Origin: Spirochaetota bacterium
GTDB taxonomy: Bacteria > Spirochaetota > Spirochaetia > SPDA01 > JAJSAL01
Length of the DNA: 64,000 bases
Assembly (NCBI GenBank): GCA_024274705.1
Contig: JAJSAL010000135.1
Location: 1 to 64,000 of the forward strand
Direction: 5' to 3'
Shown: in pieces, positions 52,430 to 60,622 of the stretch
How the letters are laid out: every line of letters begins with the position of its first letter
Numbering within the stretch: position 1 is the stretch's first letter
Position numbers and translations under genes: made by a program
Notes under the pieces: generated by a model
What the model saw: only the letters and a program-made list of their open reading frames with translations
What the model was told of the DNA's origin: nothing
Database searches by the model: none

Positions 52430-53085
52430 TGTTCCACCCCTCCATCGTTTTCCTGCATGAGACGCCTGGCCACCTTTACAGCTTCCGCTGCATTTTCACC
52501 ATAGCCGTCTGCTCCGGCCTCCTTTGCGTAGTCAGGCGTTACCGGGCCGCCCCCGACGATAATTTTAAATCTCTCACGTGCATTTGTTTCCCCTAACAAT
52601 CCTGCAATATCAGGCATATAGGCCATTGTCGTTGTAAGAATCGCAGACGCCGCAATAATGTCCGCCTGTACTTCCTCGGCTTTTTCGATAAACTGCCTGA
52701 CCGGTACATCGCACCCTAAGTCGTGTACCGTGAAACTGGATGCTTCAAGCATTGTTCTGACGATGTTCTTTCCAAGATCGTGCAAGTCTCCCTGGATAGT
52801 TCCCAGGACAACTGTTCCCCTGGTGCTGCTGTCAATACCTTTCCTAAGATGAGGCTTCAGCACATCCATAGCAGCTTTCATGGCATCTCCGCACATCATG
52901 AGTTCCGGCAGAAAAATTTCCATCTTCTCAAATTTATCACCCACGAATTCCATCCCCCGGCTGAACCCCTGCTGGATTACTTCGAATGGGTCGATACCCT
53001 GGTCTATGGCCTGCCCGGCCAGAGATGTGCATTGTTCTGCGTCGCCGGCGGCGACAGCTTCGATTATTTTTTCGAATAATTTCAT
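52426..53085 (-). CDS. Corrinoid (B12-binding) methyltransferase protein, cluster 2
   Basis: A 219-residue MtxC protein with helical cap and cobalamin domain. The base-off His motif is GDLHDLGKN (D100, H102, G105) and IIVGGGPVTPDYA lies near residue 180. The ATG at 53085 has GGAGG 8 nt upstream; longer frames start in the leader. It is first in the operon corrinoid protein, MtmB-like, MttB-like, AhpD-like, molybdopterin oxidoreductase. Confidence 0.94.
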   Translation of the reverse strand: MKLFEKIIEAVAAGDAEQCTSLAGQAIDQGIDPFEVIQQGFSRGMEFVGDKFEKMEIFLPELMMCGDAMKAAMDVLKPHLRKGIDSSTRGTVVLGTIQGDLHDLGKNIVRTMLEASSFTVHDLGCDVPVRQFIEKAEEVQADIIAASAILTTTMAYMPDIAGLLGETNARERFKIIVGGGPVTPDYAKEAGADGYGENAAEAVKVARRLMQENDGGVEQ

Positions 53086-53105
53086 AATTCTATCCTCCAT
53101 ATACA

Positions 53106-53152
53106 GAAAAAACATAAACACGTTTACTACTCATCTTTGAACGATGTTTATG
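53106..53152 (-). terminator. Attenuator-like hairpin in the leader of the cluster 2 operon
   Basis: On the minus strand CATAAACA (53152-53145) pairs with TGTTTATG (53120-53113), directly followed by TTTTTT. It lies between the promoter and the ribosome site of the corrinoid gene, so read-through must be controlled or partial. Confidence 0.6.
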
Positions 53153-53269
53153 TATAAAGAAACTGCGTTATCGGTTAAGGAGGAAACTTATTAGGGAAAC
53201 CATTTTGGATACCAAAGGAGGAATACATCCGGTTTTGGCGGTGTTCGTATTTTTTTTAACACAATCGTG

Positions 53270-53298
53270 AGGATACCACACAAGGTTGGAGCTGTCAA
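53270..53298 (-). promoter_or_regulatory. Promoter of the cluster 2 methyltransferase operon
   Basis: On the minus strand TTGACA (53298-53293), 17 nt, TATCCT (53275-53270). It gives an untranslated leader of about 180 nt that ends in the attenuator-like hairpin. The gap 53299-53373 shows nothing further. Confidence 0.65.
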
Positions 53299-53373
53299 AT
53301 TATTCCCGGCGCCCCGGGTTGCTGCACAAGCCTGATTATTCCATATAGTGATAAAAAGCACTGACTTTTTTTA

Positions 53374-53401
53374 TTGATATCGCTTTGTAAAAGATTATAA
53401 T
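53374..53401 (+). promoter_or_regulatory. Plus-strand promoter facing the SDR remnant
   Basis: TTGATA (53374-53379), 16 nt, TATAAT (53396-53401). Confidence 0.55.
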
Positions 53402-53423
53402 ATGCTACGGAACGGGAGGCTCA

Positions 53424-53450
53424 GCGGATACTTGGGGTTCCGCGTTTTTT
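53424..53450 (+). terminator. Terminator-like hairpin just after the promoter
   Basis: GCGGA (53424-53428) pairs with TCCGC (53439-53443), followed by GTTTTTT. With the promoter at 53374 it would give an RNA of only about 40-45 nt, or act as an attenuator for the genes to the right. Confidence 0.45.
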
Positions 53451-53516
53451 CCTATCCTTTTCGGGTGGGGGGAGACTATTGCGTCCCGCAACGTATTACA
53501 TGTCATCCGAAAAACG

Positions 53517-53789
53517 TTGCTGGAGGATTCGGTTGAACTATGTACGGTCCGGACCATAACGAGTAATTTGCTGGCGATGTACGTGCCTTTCCTGAAATGG
53601 GCCAATCTGCCGGAAACAGAGAAATTTTTTGCGGAGGCGTCCAGGGAAATTATGAATATGCAGACGAAAGATGAGATCATCGAACTCCTTGGGGAGATGA
53701 TTCTTTACACAGGACGGTTAAACTACCGGATCGAACCGATATTGCCCTGGAATGAACTTATCGCGGCATTCAATTCCGCCGGGGCCTGA
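53517..53789 (+). CDS. Small hypothetical protein or gene remnant
   Basis: A 90-codon frame from a TTG, open further upstream to 53391 without a good start. Its amphipathic helices (TITSNLLAMYVPFLKWANL, EIIELLGEMILYTG) look protein-like. There is no ribosome site and I recognise no family. It lies 14 nt before the broken SDR gene and may be the tail of a decayed gene. Confidence 0.3.
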   Translation: MLEDSVELCTVRTITSNLLAMYVPFLKWANLPETEKFFAEASREIMNMQTKDEIIELLGEMILYTGRLNYRIEPILPWNELIAAFNSAGA

Positions 53790-53803
53790 TTATTAGAAAA
53801 CAG

Positions 53804-54296
53804 ATGCAGGATTTTACAAAACAAGTCGTTTTTCTTACCGGAGCAGGTGGACATATCGCCGCAGTTACTGCTGCCCTCTTCGTGAAGCGGGGCGCCAAGG
53901 TCATCAGTACCGATGTATCTTTTTCGAAGCATGACCCCTCCGGGATCGATTTCGGATCGAACCCTGTCCAAATCCATCTGGATGTTACTGAAAAGAATGA
54001 GGTACAGGAGCTCATCGGGCTCATTATTCGTAAGCTTCACCGTCTTGATGTGGTGGTAAATGCGGCGGGTGTGCTGAACATTACACCTTTCCTCGAATTA
54101 TCGGAAACCGAATGGGACCGTGTATTCGCGATTAATGTAAAAGGGACGTTTCTCATCTGCTAGGCGGCGTTACGAGTCATGATCAGCCGGAAAAGCGGAG
54201 GAAGTAGCTGCCGCTGTTACCTTCCTGGCTTCCCGGGAAGCATCTTTTATCACCGGGGCATGCCTGGACATCAACGGGGGCACCTTGATGGATTGA
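53804..54296 (+). pseudogene. Short-chain dehydrogenase remnant
   Basis: Residues 1-119 are a normal SDR N-terminus (VVFLTGAGGHIAAVTAALF, VVNAAGVLNITPFLEL, VFAINVKGTFLIC). A TAG at 54161 follows where Gln fits, then [13 protein letters not shown] in frame. One frame over, from 54201 to 54296, is a perfect SDR C-terminus ([16 protein letters not shown] to the end, NGGTLMD). About 85 residues between them, including the catalytic Tyr-x3-Lys, are deleted. The junction GGAGGAAGT fits both flanks. Not functional. Confidence 0.85.
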
Positions 54297-54335
54297 CCTA
54301 CGGGCCCGGAAAGGAGATACCAGCAAGGAGGATCA

Positions 54336-55523
54336 ATGGAAAAAAATATGTACCTCGAAGAGGCGCAGAAAAACCGTGAACGGATAAGAGAGATACGGAG
54401 GGATTTTCATAAACACCCGGAAATCGGATTCCGGGAAACGAGGACCGCCGCAAAGGTCGCCGAATACCTTGAGCAACTGGGCCTCGAGGTACAAACAGGA
54501 ATCGCGAAAACAGGGGTCGTCGGTATTCTGCACATAAGCAAGGAGGGTAAAACCGCAGCTCTCCGTGCGGACATGGATGCCCTTCCCATGCAGGAAGAAA
54601 ACGATACGGCTTACGCATCCATCAATCCCGGGGTGATGCACTCCTGCGGGCACGACGGGCACACGGCCATGCTGATGGAGACCGCCCGGCTCCTGGCCAA
54701 TAACAAAGACCATCTCAAGGGCAAAGTAAAATTCATCTTTCAGCCCTGCGAGGATATAATCCCCAGCGGGGCAAAACCCATGATCGACGCCGGTGTACTG
54801 GAAGATCCGAAGGTGGATGGTATTTTCACCGTGCACCTGATGTCCGTCTTTCCTGAAGGAACATTCTGGGTCAAACCCGGAAATAGTTCCATTTCCGGAA
54901 CGGATTTCAAGGTTGTTCTGAAAGGGAAAGGGGGACACGTGGGGTCTCCCCACGAGGTGGTGGACCCGATCATGATGGCCGGCATGCTTATAACAGGAAG
55001 CCAGACATTGATGCTGAAAACCACGGCCCCGGGTAAAACCATGGTGTTCGCATTCGGCACGGTACACGGTGGTACCGCAACCAACATCGTTCCCGCCGAC
55101 GTTACATTATCCGGAAGTATACGAACAGAAACACCGGAAAGCCTTGAAACGGCTATCGCGGATTTCGAAAGGATGGTTAAGGGTATTACGATGACAGCCG
55201 GGGGAACGTACGACCTGGAAATAACCCTCTCAAATCCTTCGATTTATAACGACCCCGATCTTGTCCGCTTGTTGAAAGGGGCCGCCGGAAAAGTGCTGGG
55301 CCAGGAAAAGGTCCACGAGTTTACTTCGGTATTTCCCGGCGGGGATGATGCCGCACTCTTCCAGCAGAAAGTTCACGGAGCCTACTGGTACTTTGGAACG
55401 GGAAATAAGGAAAAAGGGTTCGATAAACCTCATCATAACCCCTTTTATGATTTTGACGACGATATCCTGCCTCTAGGAGCAGCGGTCCAGGCCCAGGGTG
55501 TAACCGATTTTCTCTTATCCTGA
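54336..55523 (+). CDS. M20 family amidohydrolase (N-acyl-amino-acid hydrolase type)
   Basis: A 395-residue metallopeptidase-fold amidohydrolase. Metal ligands are HSCGHDGHTAM near residue 105 and the Glu/Asp of FQPCEDIIPSGAKPMIDAG near residue 135; usual members have EE where this has ED. GGKGGHVGSPH is the lid-side motif and HHNPFYDFDDD the C-terminal His. It releases an amino acid from an N-acyl or indole-3-acetyl conjugate. AAGGAGGATCA precedes the ATG. Its last 9 nt overlap the convergent ParB/Lrp-like gene. Confidence 0.9.
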   Translation: MEKNMYLEEAQKNRERIREIRRDFHKHPEIGFRETRTAAKVAEYLEQLGLEVQTGIAKTGVVGILHISKEGKTAALRADMDALPMQEENDTAYASINPGVMHSCGHDGHTAMLMETARLLANNKDHLKGKVKFIFQPCEDIIPSGAKPMIDAGVLEDPKVDGIFTVHLMSVFPEGTFWVKPGNSSISGTDFKVVLKGKGGHVGSPHEVVDPIMMAGMLITGSQTLMLKTTAPGKTMVFAFGTVHGGTATNIVPADVTLSGSIRTETPESLETAIADFERMVKGITMTAGGTYDLEITLSNPSIYNDPDLVRLLKGAAGKVLGQEKVHEFTSVFPGGDDAALFQQKVHGAYWYFGTGNKEKGFDKPHHNPFYDFDDDILPLGAAVQAQGVTDFLLS

Positions 55524-56540
55524 TAGGTCCCTGGTTTTCGAAATACTCGGGATGAGGGTCTGGGAGCTGATGATTCCCGGTATCTTCCGCACTTTTTCCT
55601 GTACAAGGCGGCCGATGACCTCCGCATCCGAAGAGATCAGGTCTCTGGTGAGGACGATTTTAACGAGAATATCGATATTACCGTGGACCGAATGAACTTC
55701 CCGGACCTCCTTCAGGTTGAACAATTTGTCGATAATCTGATTTTCTTTTTTCGTAGCCACGTTAAGCAATACAAAAGCCGTTATTTCCCGGAGCATGTCC
55801 TGGTAGGATGCATCTTCGTTTCCCATCATTTTCTTTCTGAATACCTCCATATTTCTGGCTATCAAGGTGTCGATCTGTTCACCCTCTTCCAGCTCCCTCC
55901 AGTTCCCCCATTGGTGAAAAGATATATATACATAAAAATCGGCAACCGTGCGGGTAGGGAAAAATGTAAGAAACCTTCCCCGTTCGATGATCGATGCCAA
56001 TGGGGAATAAATAGTATTATACCAGTCCAGTGCCGCTTGTTCCAGGGAAAATGATCTTCCCGTCTCTTTTTTTAAAAAATCACCATGGGCTACTATTTGC
56101 TTTAACAACCGGGGATACTGACCGACTTCAGTAATTTTCATAGAATGCGGAAGGGCTGTCTCCTCGAAGAAGTATGTTTGTTCATTGTATAGAATATTTT
56201 CCCACGTCTTTTTCTGGGGTATACACTCGACTATACGGGCCCGAATATCTTTAAGACCGAACTCTTTGGCGGCAGCCACCCTGTGGTTACCGTCAAGTAT
56301 AAAGTATTCATCTTTTATCTGGTACAGATCCACCGGTGGCAGCGGTTTCCCGGATTCCATGGCCTTCCTTATCCTGTCAATCCTCTCCCGGGGAAGATGC
56401 TGCTTCAGCCGGAATTTATTGTCGAAATCATGGTACCGCCTGACACTTCCGACAATCTGGTCCAGTGGAACCGAACCGACACCCCTCTTACGGTAATCGA
56501 AGGCTTCCTCTAACTGCTGCTTCTCTTCGAAGCTTTGCAC
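55515..56540 (-). CDS. ParB-like / DUF4032-like / Lrp-ligand-domain fusion protein
   Basis: A 341-residue protein. Residues 15-110 are a ParB/sulfiredoxin-type domain with ILDGNHRVAAAKEFG (DGNHR at 83-87). Residues about 130-220 resemble DUF4032 (YPRLLKQIVAHGDFL, WYNTIYSPLASIIERGRFL, FPTRTVADFYVYI). Residues about 260-341 look like an Lrp/AsnC ligand-binding domain (FVLLNVATKKENQIIDKLF, IDILVKIVLT). It has no HTH that I can see. It may sense a small molecule and act on nucleotides or DNA. AAGGA lies 6 nt before the GTG at 56540; the longer frame begins inside the upstream gene. Confidence 0.75.
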   Translation of the reverse strand: MQSFEEKQQLEEAFDYRKRGVGSVPLDQIVGSVRRYHDFDNKFRLKQHLPRERIDRIRKAMESGKPLPPVDLYQIKDEYFILDGNHRVAAAKEFGLKDIRARIVECIPQKKTWENILYNEQTYFFEETALPHSMKITEVGQYPRLLKQIVAHGDFLKKETGRSFSLEQAALDWYNTIYSPLASIIERGRFLTFFPTRTVADFYVYISFHQWGNWRELEEGEQIDTLIARNMEVFRKKMMGNEDASYQDMLREITAFVLLNVATKKENQIIDKLFNLKEVREVHSVHGNIDILVKIVLTRDLISSDAEVIGRLVQEKVRKIPGIISSQTLIPSISKTRDLSG

Positions 56541-56574
56541 GGGTGTTCCTTTGCGGGAGCGCCTCCCATGCCGT

Positions 56575-57198
56575 TTATCCGGGGAGCTTTTCACCAGGGT
56601 ACTCCATGTAATAATAACCACAGCAGTTTACGACCCTTGTACCGTGTACCCGTGTGACACGGTCAGCCGGATCGGGAAAATGTTCGTGGAGATGCCCGTG
56701 AAAGAACCAGGAAGGATTGTACTTATTTATCAGCCAGCGAAATACTTTGAACCCCAGGTGGCACTGATCTTCCCCGTCATGAATATAACGGGGAGCTGCG
56801 TGGCTGATGATAATATCCACGCCGTTTCTCTTCCTCAACCCGGACGTTAATGAACGGACCATCCGCTTCATCCCCCTTTCAGTATATTGATGGGGACCGC
56901 CGTTATACCAGTGAGACCCTTCAAAACCGAGTATGTTTATATCCCGGAAACGTATAAGGTTCATATGGATGTCTACACATCCGTCCAGTGCGGAAGTATC
57001 ATCACGAATATCATGGTTGCCTTTTACAAAATATAAGGGAGCTTTAAAAGTACGGCTCAATGCTGAAAGATACTCCCTGGCCAGGTCGCCACAGGATAGA
57101 ACCAGGTCAACCCGGCCGATACCCTCTGTTTGTATACGGCCATTTCTAAAAAACACCGGGTAGTCCGATACCGCAAGGATGTTCAGCCTGTCAGGCAT
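56575..57198 (-). CDS. Calcineurin-like metallophosphoesterase
   Basis: A 207-residue phosphoesterase with SCGDLA (near 36), VKGNHD (near 58), IISHAAPRY and FFHGHLH (near 165), the two-metal site of the family. The first motif reads AVSDYP instead of the usual D-x-H, so one metal ligand may be missing. The substrate could be a nucleotide, cyclic nucleotide or phosphoprotein. It overlaps the methyltransferase gene by 8 nt and precedes the ParB/Lrp-like gene. Confidence 0.85.
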   Translation of the reverse strand: MPDRLNILAVSDYPVFFRNGRIQTEGIGRVDLVLSCGDLAREYLSALSRTFKAPLYFVKGNHDIRDDTSALDGCVDIHMNLIRFRDINILGFEGSHWYNGGPHQYTERGMKRMVRSLTSGLRKRNGVDIIISHAAPRYIHDGEDQCHLGFKVFRWLINKYNPSWFFHGHLHEHFPDPADRVTRVHGTRVVNCCGYYYMEYPGEKLPG

Positions 57199-58036
57199 TC
57201 TGCACTGTACGGATATGAGTCAGAAAACGTTTTCCGTAGGAGTCCCGGCCCAACAGGAGGTCACATGCCAGGATCGTCGATGACAGCTTTTCCGGATCGG
57301 TGATTACACAGCTCGCACCGGCACCGAATGATAAGGCGAGAAAAGCCTGGTTGATGGTCTGTCTTTCCGGGAGCCCGAAGGAGACATTACTCGCCCCCAG
57401 GTTGATATTGACCCCGAACTCTTTACGAACCAACCGGATCGTTTCTAGAGTAACCCTGGCGGCGTTCTGATCGGCGCCTACAGTCAGAACAAGAGGGTCG
57501 ATGACCACGTTCTCCGTTCGAATGCCCATTTTCACCGCTCGGTCGATGATCCTCCCTGCAATGGCAAGGCGCGCCTCCGGATCTTTTGGAATTCCTTCAT
57601 CGTCCATTGTCAGGGCGATTACCGCTGTATCGAACTCTTTTACCAGGGGCAGGATACTATCAAGCTTGCTTTTCTCTCCGTTTACCGAATTGATAAGCGG
57701 TGTACCGGGAGTTACTTCCAGGGCGGCAGCCAGAGCTTCGGAATCATTCGAATCCAGGCAAAGGGGAACATCGGTGCAGGAATTCACTGTTTTTACAACC
57801 TCGGGCAACATGACCTTCTCTTCGACACCAGGAGCACCGACATTCACATCCAGCACCTGAGCACCGGCTTGAACCTGCCTTAATGCAAGCTTACGAATAA
57901 ACTCGAAATCTTTTTTCTTAAGAGCATCAGCGAGCTTTTTACGTCCCGTCGGGTTAATCTTCTCCCCGATAATCGTAACAGTCCCTTCCGTTTCGATTCG
58001 TACTTCTTGTTCTTTACTTTTCAACACAGTTTGCAT
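57191..58036 (-). CDS. Methyltetrahydrofolate:corrinoid methyltransferase-like protein (DHPS fold)
   Basis: A 281-residue protein of the MtgA/MtvA/AcsE group. VTIIGEKINPTGRKKL near residue 20, DVNVGAPG near residue 60, LCLDSNDSEALAAAL and INLGASNVSFGLP match pterin-binding TIM barrels that move methyl between corrinoid protein and tetrahydrofolate. It is the only such gene in the window and would be the second-step enzyme for both MtmB-like/MttB-like sets. AACAGGAGGATACA precedes the ATG. Confidence 0.88.
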   Translation of the reverse strand: MQTVLKSKEQEVRIETEGTVTIIGEKINPTGRKKLADALKKKDFEFIRKLALRQVQAGAQVLDVNVGAPGVEEKVMLPEVVKTVNSCTDVPLCLDSNDSEALAAALEVTPGTPLINSVNGEKSKLDSILPLVKEFDTAVIALTMDDEGIPKDPEARLAIAGRIIDRAVKMGIRTENVVIDPLVLTVGADQNAARVTLETIRLVRKEFGVNINLGASNVSFGLPERQTINQAFLALSFGAGASCVITDPEKLSSTILACDLLLGRDSYGKRFLTHIRTVQNA

Positions 58037-58051
58037 TGTATCCTCCTGTTA

Positions 58052-60094
58052 TCAATGGTTGACTTTTTCGACGCGTACTTCAACCGCCTTCATCAAAGGG
58101 AACCCGCTTATCGGGTCGAACCGATCGTCGTACGTTACCAGGTTTACATTAGCCTCTTTCCACCCATGGGTTATTTGCAGGTTGCCGGGCAAAATCTCGT
58201 TCGGTGCCATGATTGCAACGGGGATCTCCATGGAACCGATCCGGGAAGTGACCCGGACGGTATCACCGTTTTTTACACCGCAGTCGGCAGCGTCACAGGG
58301 ATGCATTTCAACCTCCGCGAAAGGTATCGCGGTTCGAAACCGCTTGATGTTCCGAAATCTACTGTGATAATACAGGAGCTTGCGGGCACCGGTAATCAAC
58401 ACGTAGGGATACCTGGTCGAAGGACACCGTTTATACGAAGGGGGTTTATACTCCGGGATGCTCTCGTATCCCAGCTCCTTCAGGTACCGGGACTCGAACT
58501 CGATTTTACCCGAGGGAGTACGGAAACCCTCATCTTTCCATTTTTGATAACGTACCGGTGCATAATTGACGCCTTCCGGATGAGCTTCCAACTGTTCGAG
58601 AGTGATCCCGGAAGGTTCGATGATCCACCGAACCAGTTCGGGTTCACTTTGCCAGGGGAAATACGAACCTATCCCGACCCGGTGAGCCAGGTCATGCCAG
58701 AACCGGTATTCGTCCTGGCAATCGGGGTAGGAAAGAATTTCCCTGGCCAGGGTCACTGTCTGGCAGACACCATGGTAGTGTATTTCGGTGCGTTCAAGAA
58801 AGGATGCAGCAGGCAGGACATAATCCGCCAGTTTCGCGGTCTCGGTCATGAACAAGTCCCGTACAACGAAAAGGTCGAGAGACTCGAAAGCCTTACGCAC
58901 TTTCAGGGAGTTGGGATTTGTCATGGCCGGATTCGCCCCGGTTAATACCATGGCCCGCAGCGGGTATGGTTCACTGTTCAGGATCGTGCTCATGGCAGTC
59001 ATGGTGTGGCACTCCTGCCTGAAATCGTAGAGAACCGGGAACCGTTCCGCTCCGATCGGTCCTAAGTTCCGCAGGGGAATTTCTTCGTACAAGGTCATAT
59101 TATTCTTCTTCATGCCCTCTACTGTTCTGTTTCCCCCTTCATGGTCCACCGCCCCCAGGAGTCCGTACAGGCAAGCGACAGCCCGTATATTGTTAACCCC
59201 ATTCTCATGGTGCTCGGGCCCGTTGCCCATGTAGATGGCCACCTTAGGCGCTGCACATGCCATGGTTCGGGCGATGTCCCGTACCATACCGGACGCTACA
59301 CTTGTTTCCGCCTCTACGTACTCCGGTGTAAACTTTTCCGCGTATTCCGCAATGGTAGGGAACCCGATCGTGTATTGTTCAACAAAATTGCGGTCGTAGG
59401 ACTGTTCTTTGATAAGCTGGTGGATGATGCCCCATACGAGGGCACCGTCTGTTCCGGGGAGTACGGCTGCATGAATGTATGCCTGCCGGGCTATTGCCGA
59501 AAGCCTGGGATCAACGACGATCAGCTTTGCCCCTTTTTTCCTTGCCCGCATAATCTTCCGGGTCATGTTAGGATGGGCATAGGGAGGGTTGGCGCCCCAG
59601 AGACAGATACACCGGGAGTTTTCATAATCCGGAACAGGCCAGGTACCTTCGACGAGACGGTAACCGAAATATCGTCCGTTATAGCACTGGGAATCGTTGG
59701 AGAAGTAGTTCGGCGTTCCAAAGGCATGTAAAAAACGCCTCACCATGTCCTCCTGCTGGGCGAAGCCGAGGGCCTCCCCCTTCCAGGCGCTTATGCTTCG
59801 CGCCCCGAACTTCTCCCTGATGGAAAGAAGCCGGTCGGCTATTTCATCCAACGCCCGGGAAAGGGGTATTTCCTGGAAACCGTCTTTTGTTTTCTTAAGA
59901 GGCTTCATCAACCTGTCAGCATGGTAAACCATGTCGATAGCCGCCCGGGCCTTAACGCACAGCCGGCCCTGATTCCAGGGATGGGGGGCGAAACCGTCGA
60001 TATCCACCATCCGGCCATTTTCCAGATATACATTGATGGCACAGCGATCATCGCACATCCGGCACAGGGTCTGCATGACTTTTCGTTCAGCCAT
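58052..60094 (-). CDS. Molybdopterin oxidoreductase (DMSO-reductase family), paralogue B
   Basis: A 680-residue cytoplasmic enzyme close to paralogue A (46810-48897). CRMCDDRCAINV and RLCVKA ligate one [4Fe-4S] cluster. The probable Mo/W ligand is the Cys in SNDSQCYNGRYFG near residue 140. GANPAMTNPNS and FMTETAKLADYVLPAASF are shared with A. In A the FGTPNYFSNDS region reads FGSPNFFSCDS. The reaction is unknown; formate dehydrogenase-like chemistry is one option. AAAGGAG precedes the ATG, which overlaps the ferredoxin gene by 8 nt. Confidence 0.9.
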   Translation of the reverse strand: MAERKVMQTLCRMCDDRCAINVYLENGRMVDIDGFAPHPWNQGRLCVKARAAIDMVYHADRLMKPLKKTKDGFQEIPLSRALDEIADRLLSIREKFGARSISAWKGEALGFAQQEDMVRRFLHAFGTPNYFSNDSQCYNGRYFGYRLVEGTWPVPDYENSRCICLWGANPPYAHPNMTRKIMRARKKGAKLIVVDPRLSAIARQAYIHAAVLPGTDGALVWGIIHQLIKEQSYDRNFVEQYTIGFPTIAEYAEKFTPEYVEAETSVASGMVRDIARTMACAAPKVAIYMGNGPEHHENGVNNIRAVACLYGLLGAVDHEGGNRTVEGMKKNNMTLYEEIPLRNLGPIGAERFPVLYDFRQECHTMTAMSTILNSEPYPLRAMVLTGANPAMTNPNSLKVRKAFESLDLFVVRDLFMTETAKLADYVLPAASFLERTEIHYHGVCQTVTLAREILSYPDCQDEYRFWHDLAHRVGIGSYFPWQSEPELVRWIIEPSGITLEQLEAHPEGVNYAPVRYQKWKDEGFRTPSGKIEFESRYLKELGYESIPEYKPPSYKRCPSTRYPYVLITGARKLLYYHSRFRNIKRFRTAIPFAEVEMHPCDAADCGVKNGDTVRVTSRIGSMEIPVAIMAPNEILPGNLQITHGWKEANVNLVTYDDRFDPISGFPLMKAVEVRVEKVNH

Positions 60095-60575
60095 CTCTTC
60101 TCCTTTCGGAAAAGAGGAAATGCTTTATCTTTGCGTCGAACGCTTCACGCTTGTACGTGTATGCATCCTCCTCCTCTGTAAATTCGAGGGCACCGGAAAT
60201 ACAGAACTTGACGCAGGAGGGGTCTCCCCCACAGAGATCACATTTTTTAGACCTTTGTTCCTCCGCATCGAAATGGATACTGCCCGAGGGACATGCAAGC
60301 ATGCACATTTTGCATCCGGCACAACGGTTGGAATCTATCTCAACGGCTCCTGACGCTTCATTACGGCTGACGGCATCCGCCGGACAAATATTCATACACC
60401 ATGCATCGGCACAGTGGGTGCATGTCCAGGGAATGCAGACCTTTTCCCCGGGATAGAAGTTTACACGGATATTTGAGGTGTTTCTCCCAAAATCACCGCT
60501 TTGTTTAAAGGCACAAGCATATTCGCAGTTTCTGCACGCGACGCAGGAATCGGGATCGACTGTCACAATCCTCAT
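60087..60575 (-). CDS. Four-cluster ferredoxin-type electron-transfer protein
   Basis: A 162-residue HycB/CooF-like protein. Sixteen cysteines fall in four motifs: CVACRNCEYAC, CTHCADAWCMNIC, CAGCKMCMLAC and CDLCGGDPSCVKFC. It would link the molybdopterin oxidoreductase to the FAD protein encoded upstream. No Tat signal or membrane anchor is seen. There is no strong ribosome site. It overlaps the oxidoreductase gene by 8 nt. Confidence 0.92.
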   Translation of the reverse strand: MRIVTVDPDSCVACRNCEYACAFKQSGDFGRNTSNIRVNFYPGEKVCIPWTCTHCADAWCMNICPADAVSRNEASGAVEIDSNRCAGCKMCMLACPSGSIHFDAEEQRSKKCDLCGGDPSCVKFCISGALEFTEEEDAYTYKREAFDAKIKHFLFSERRRDG

Positions 60576-60622
60576 CGCTTCTTCTTTCCCTGTTTCATAG
60601 CTGTATCACCTCACTCCGGGCA

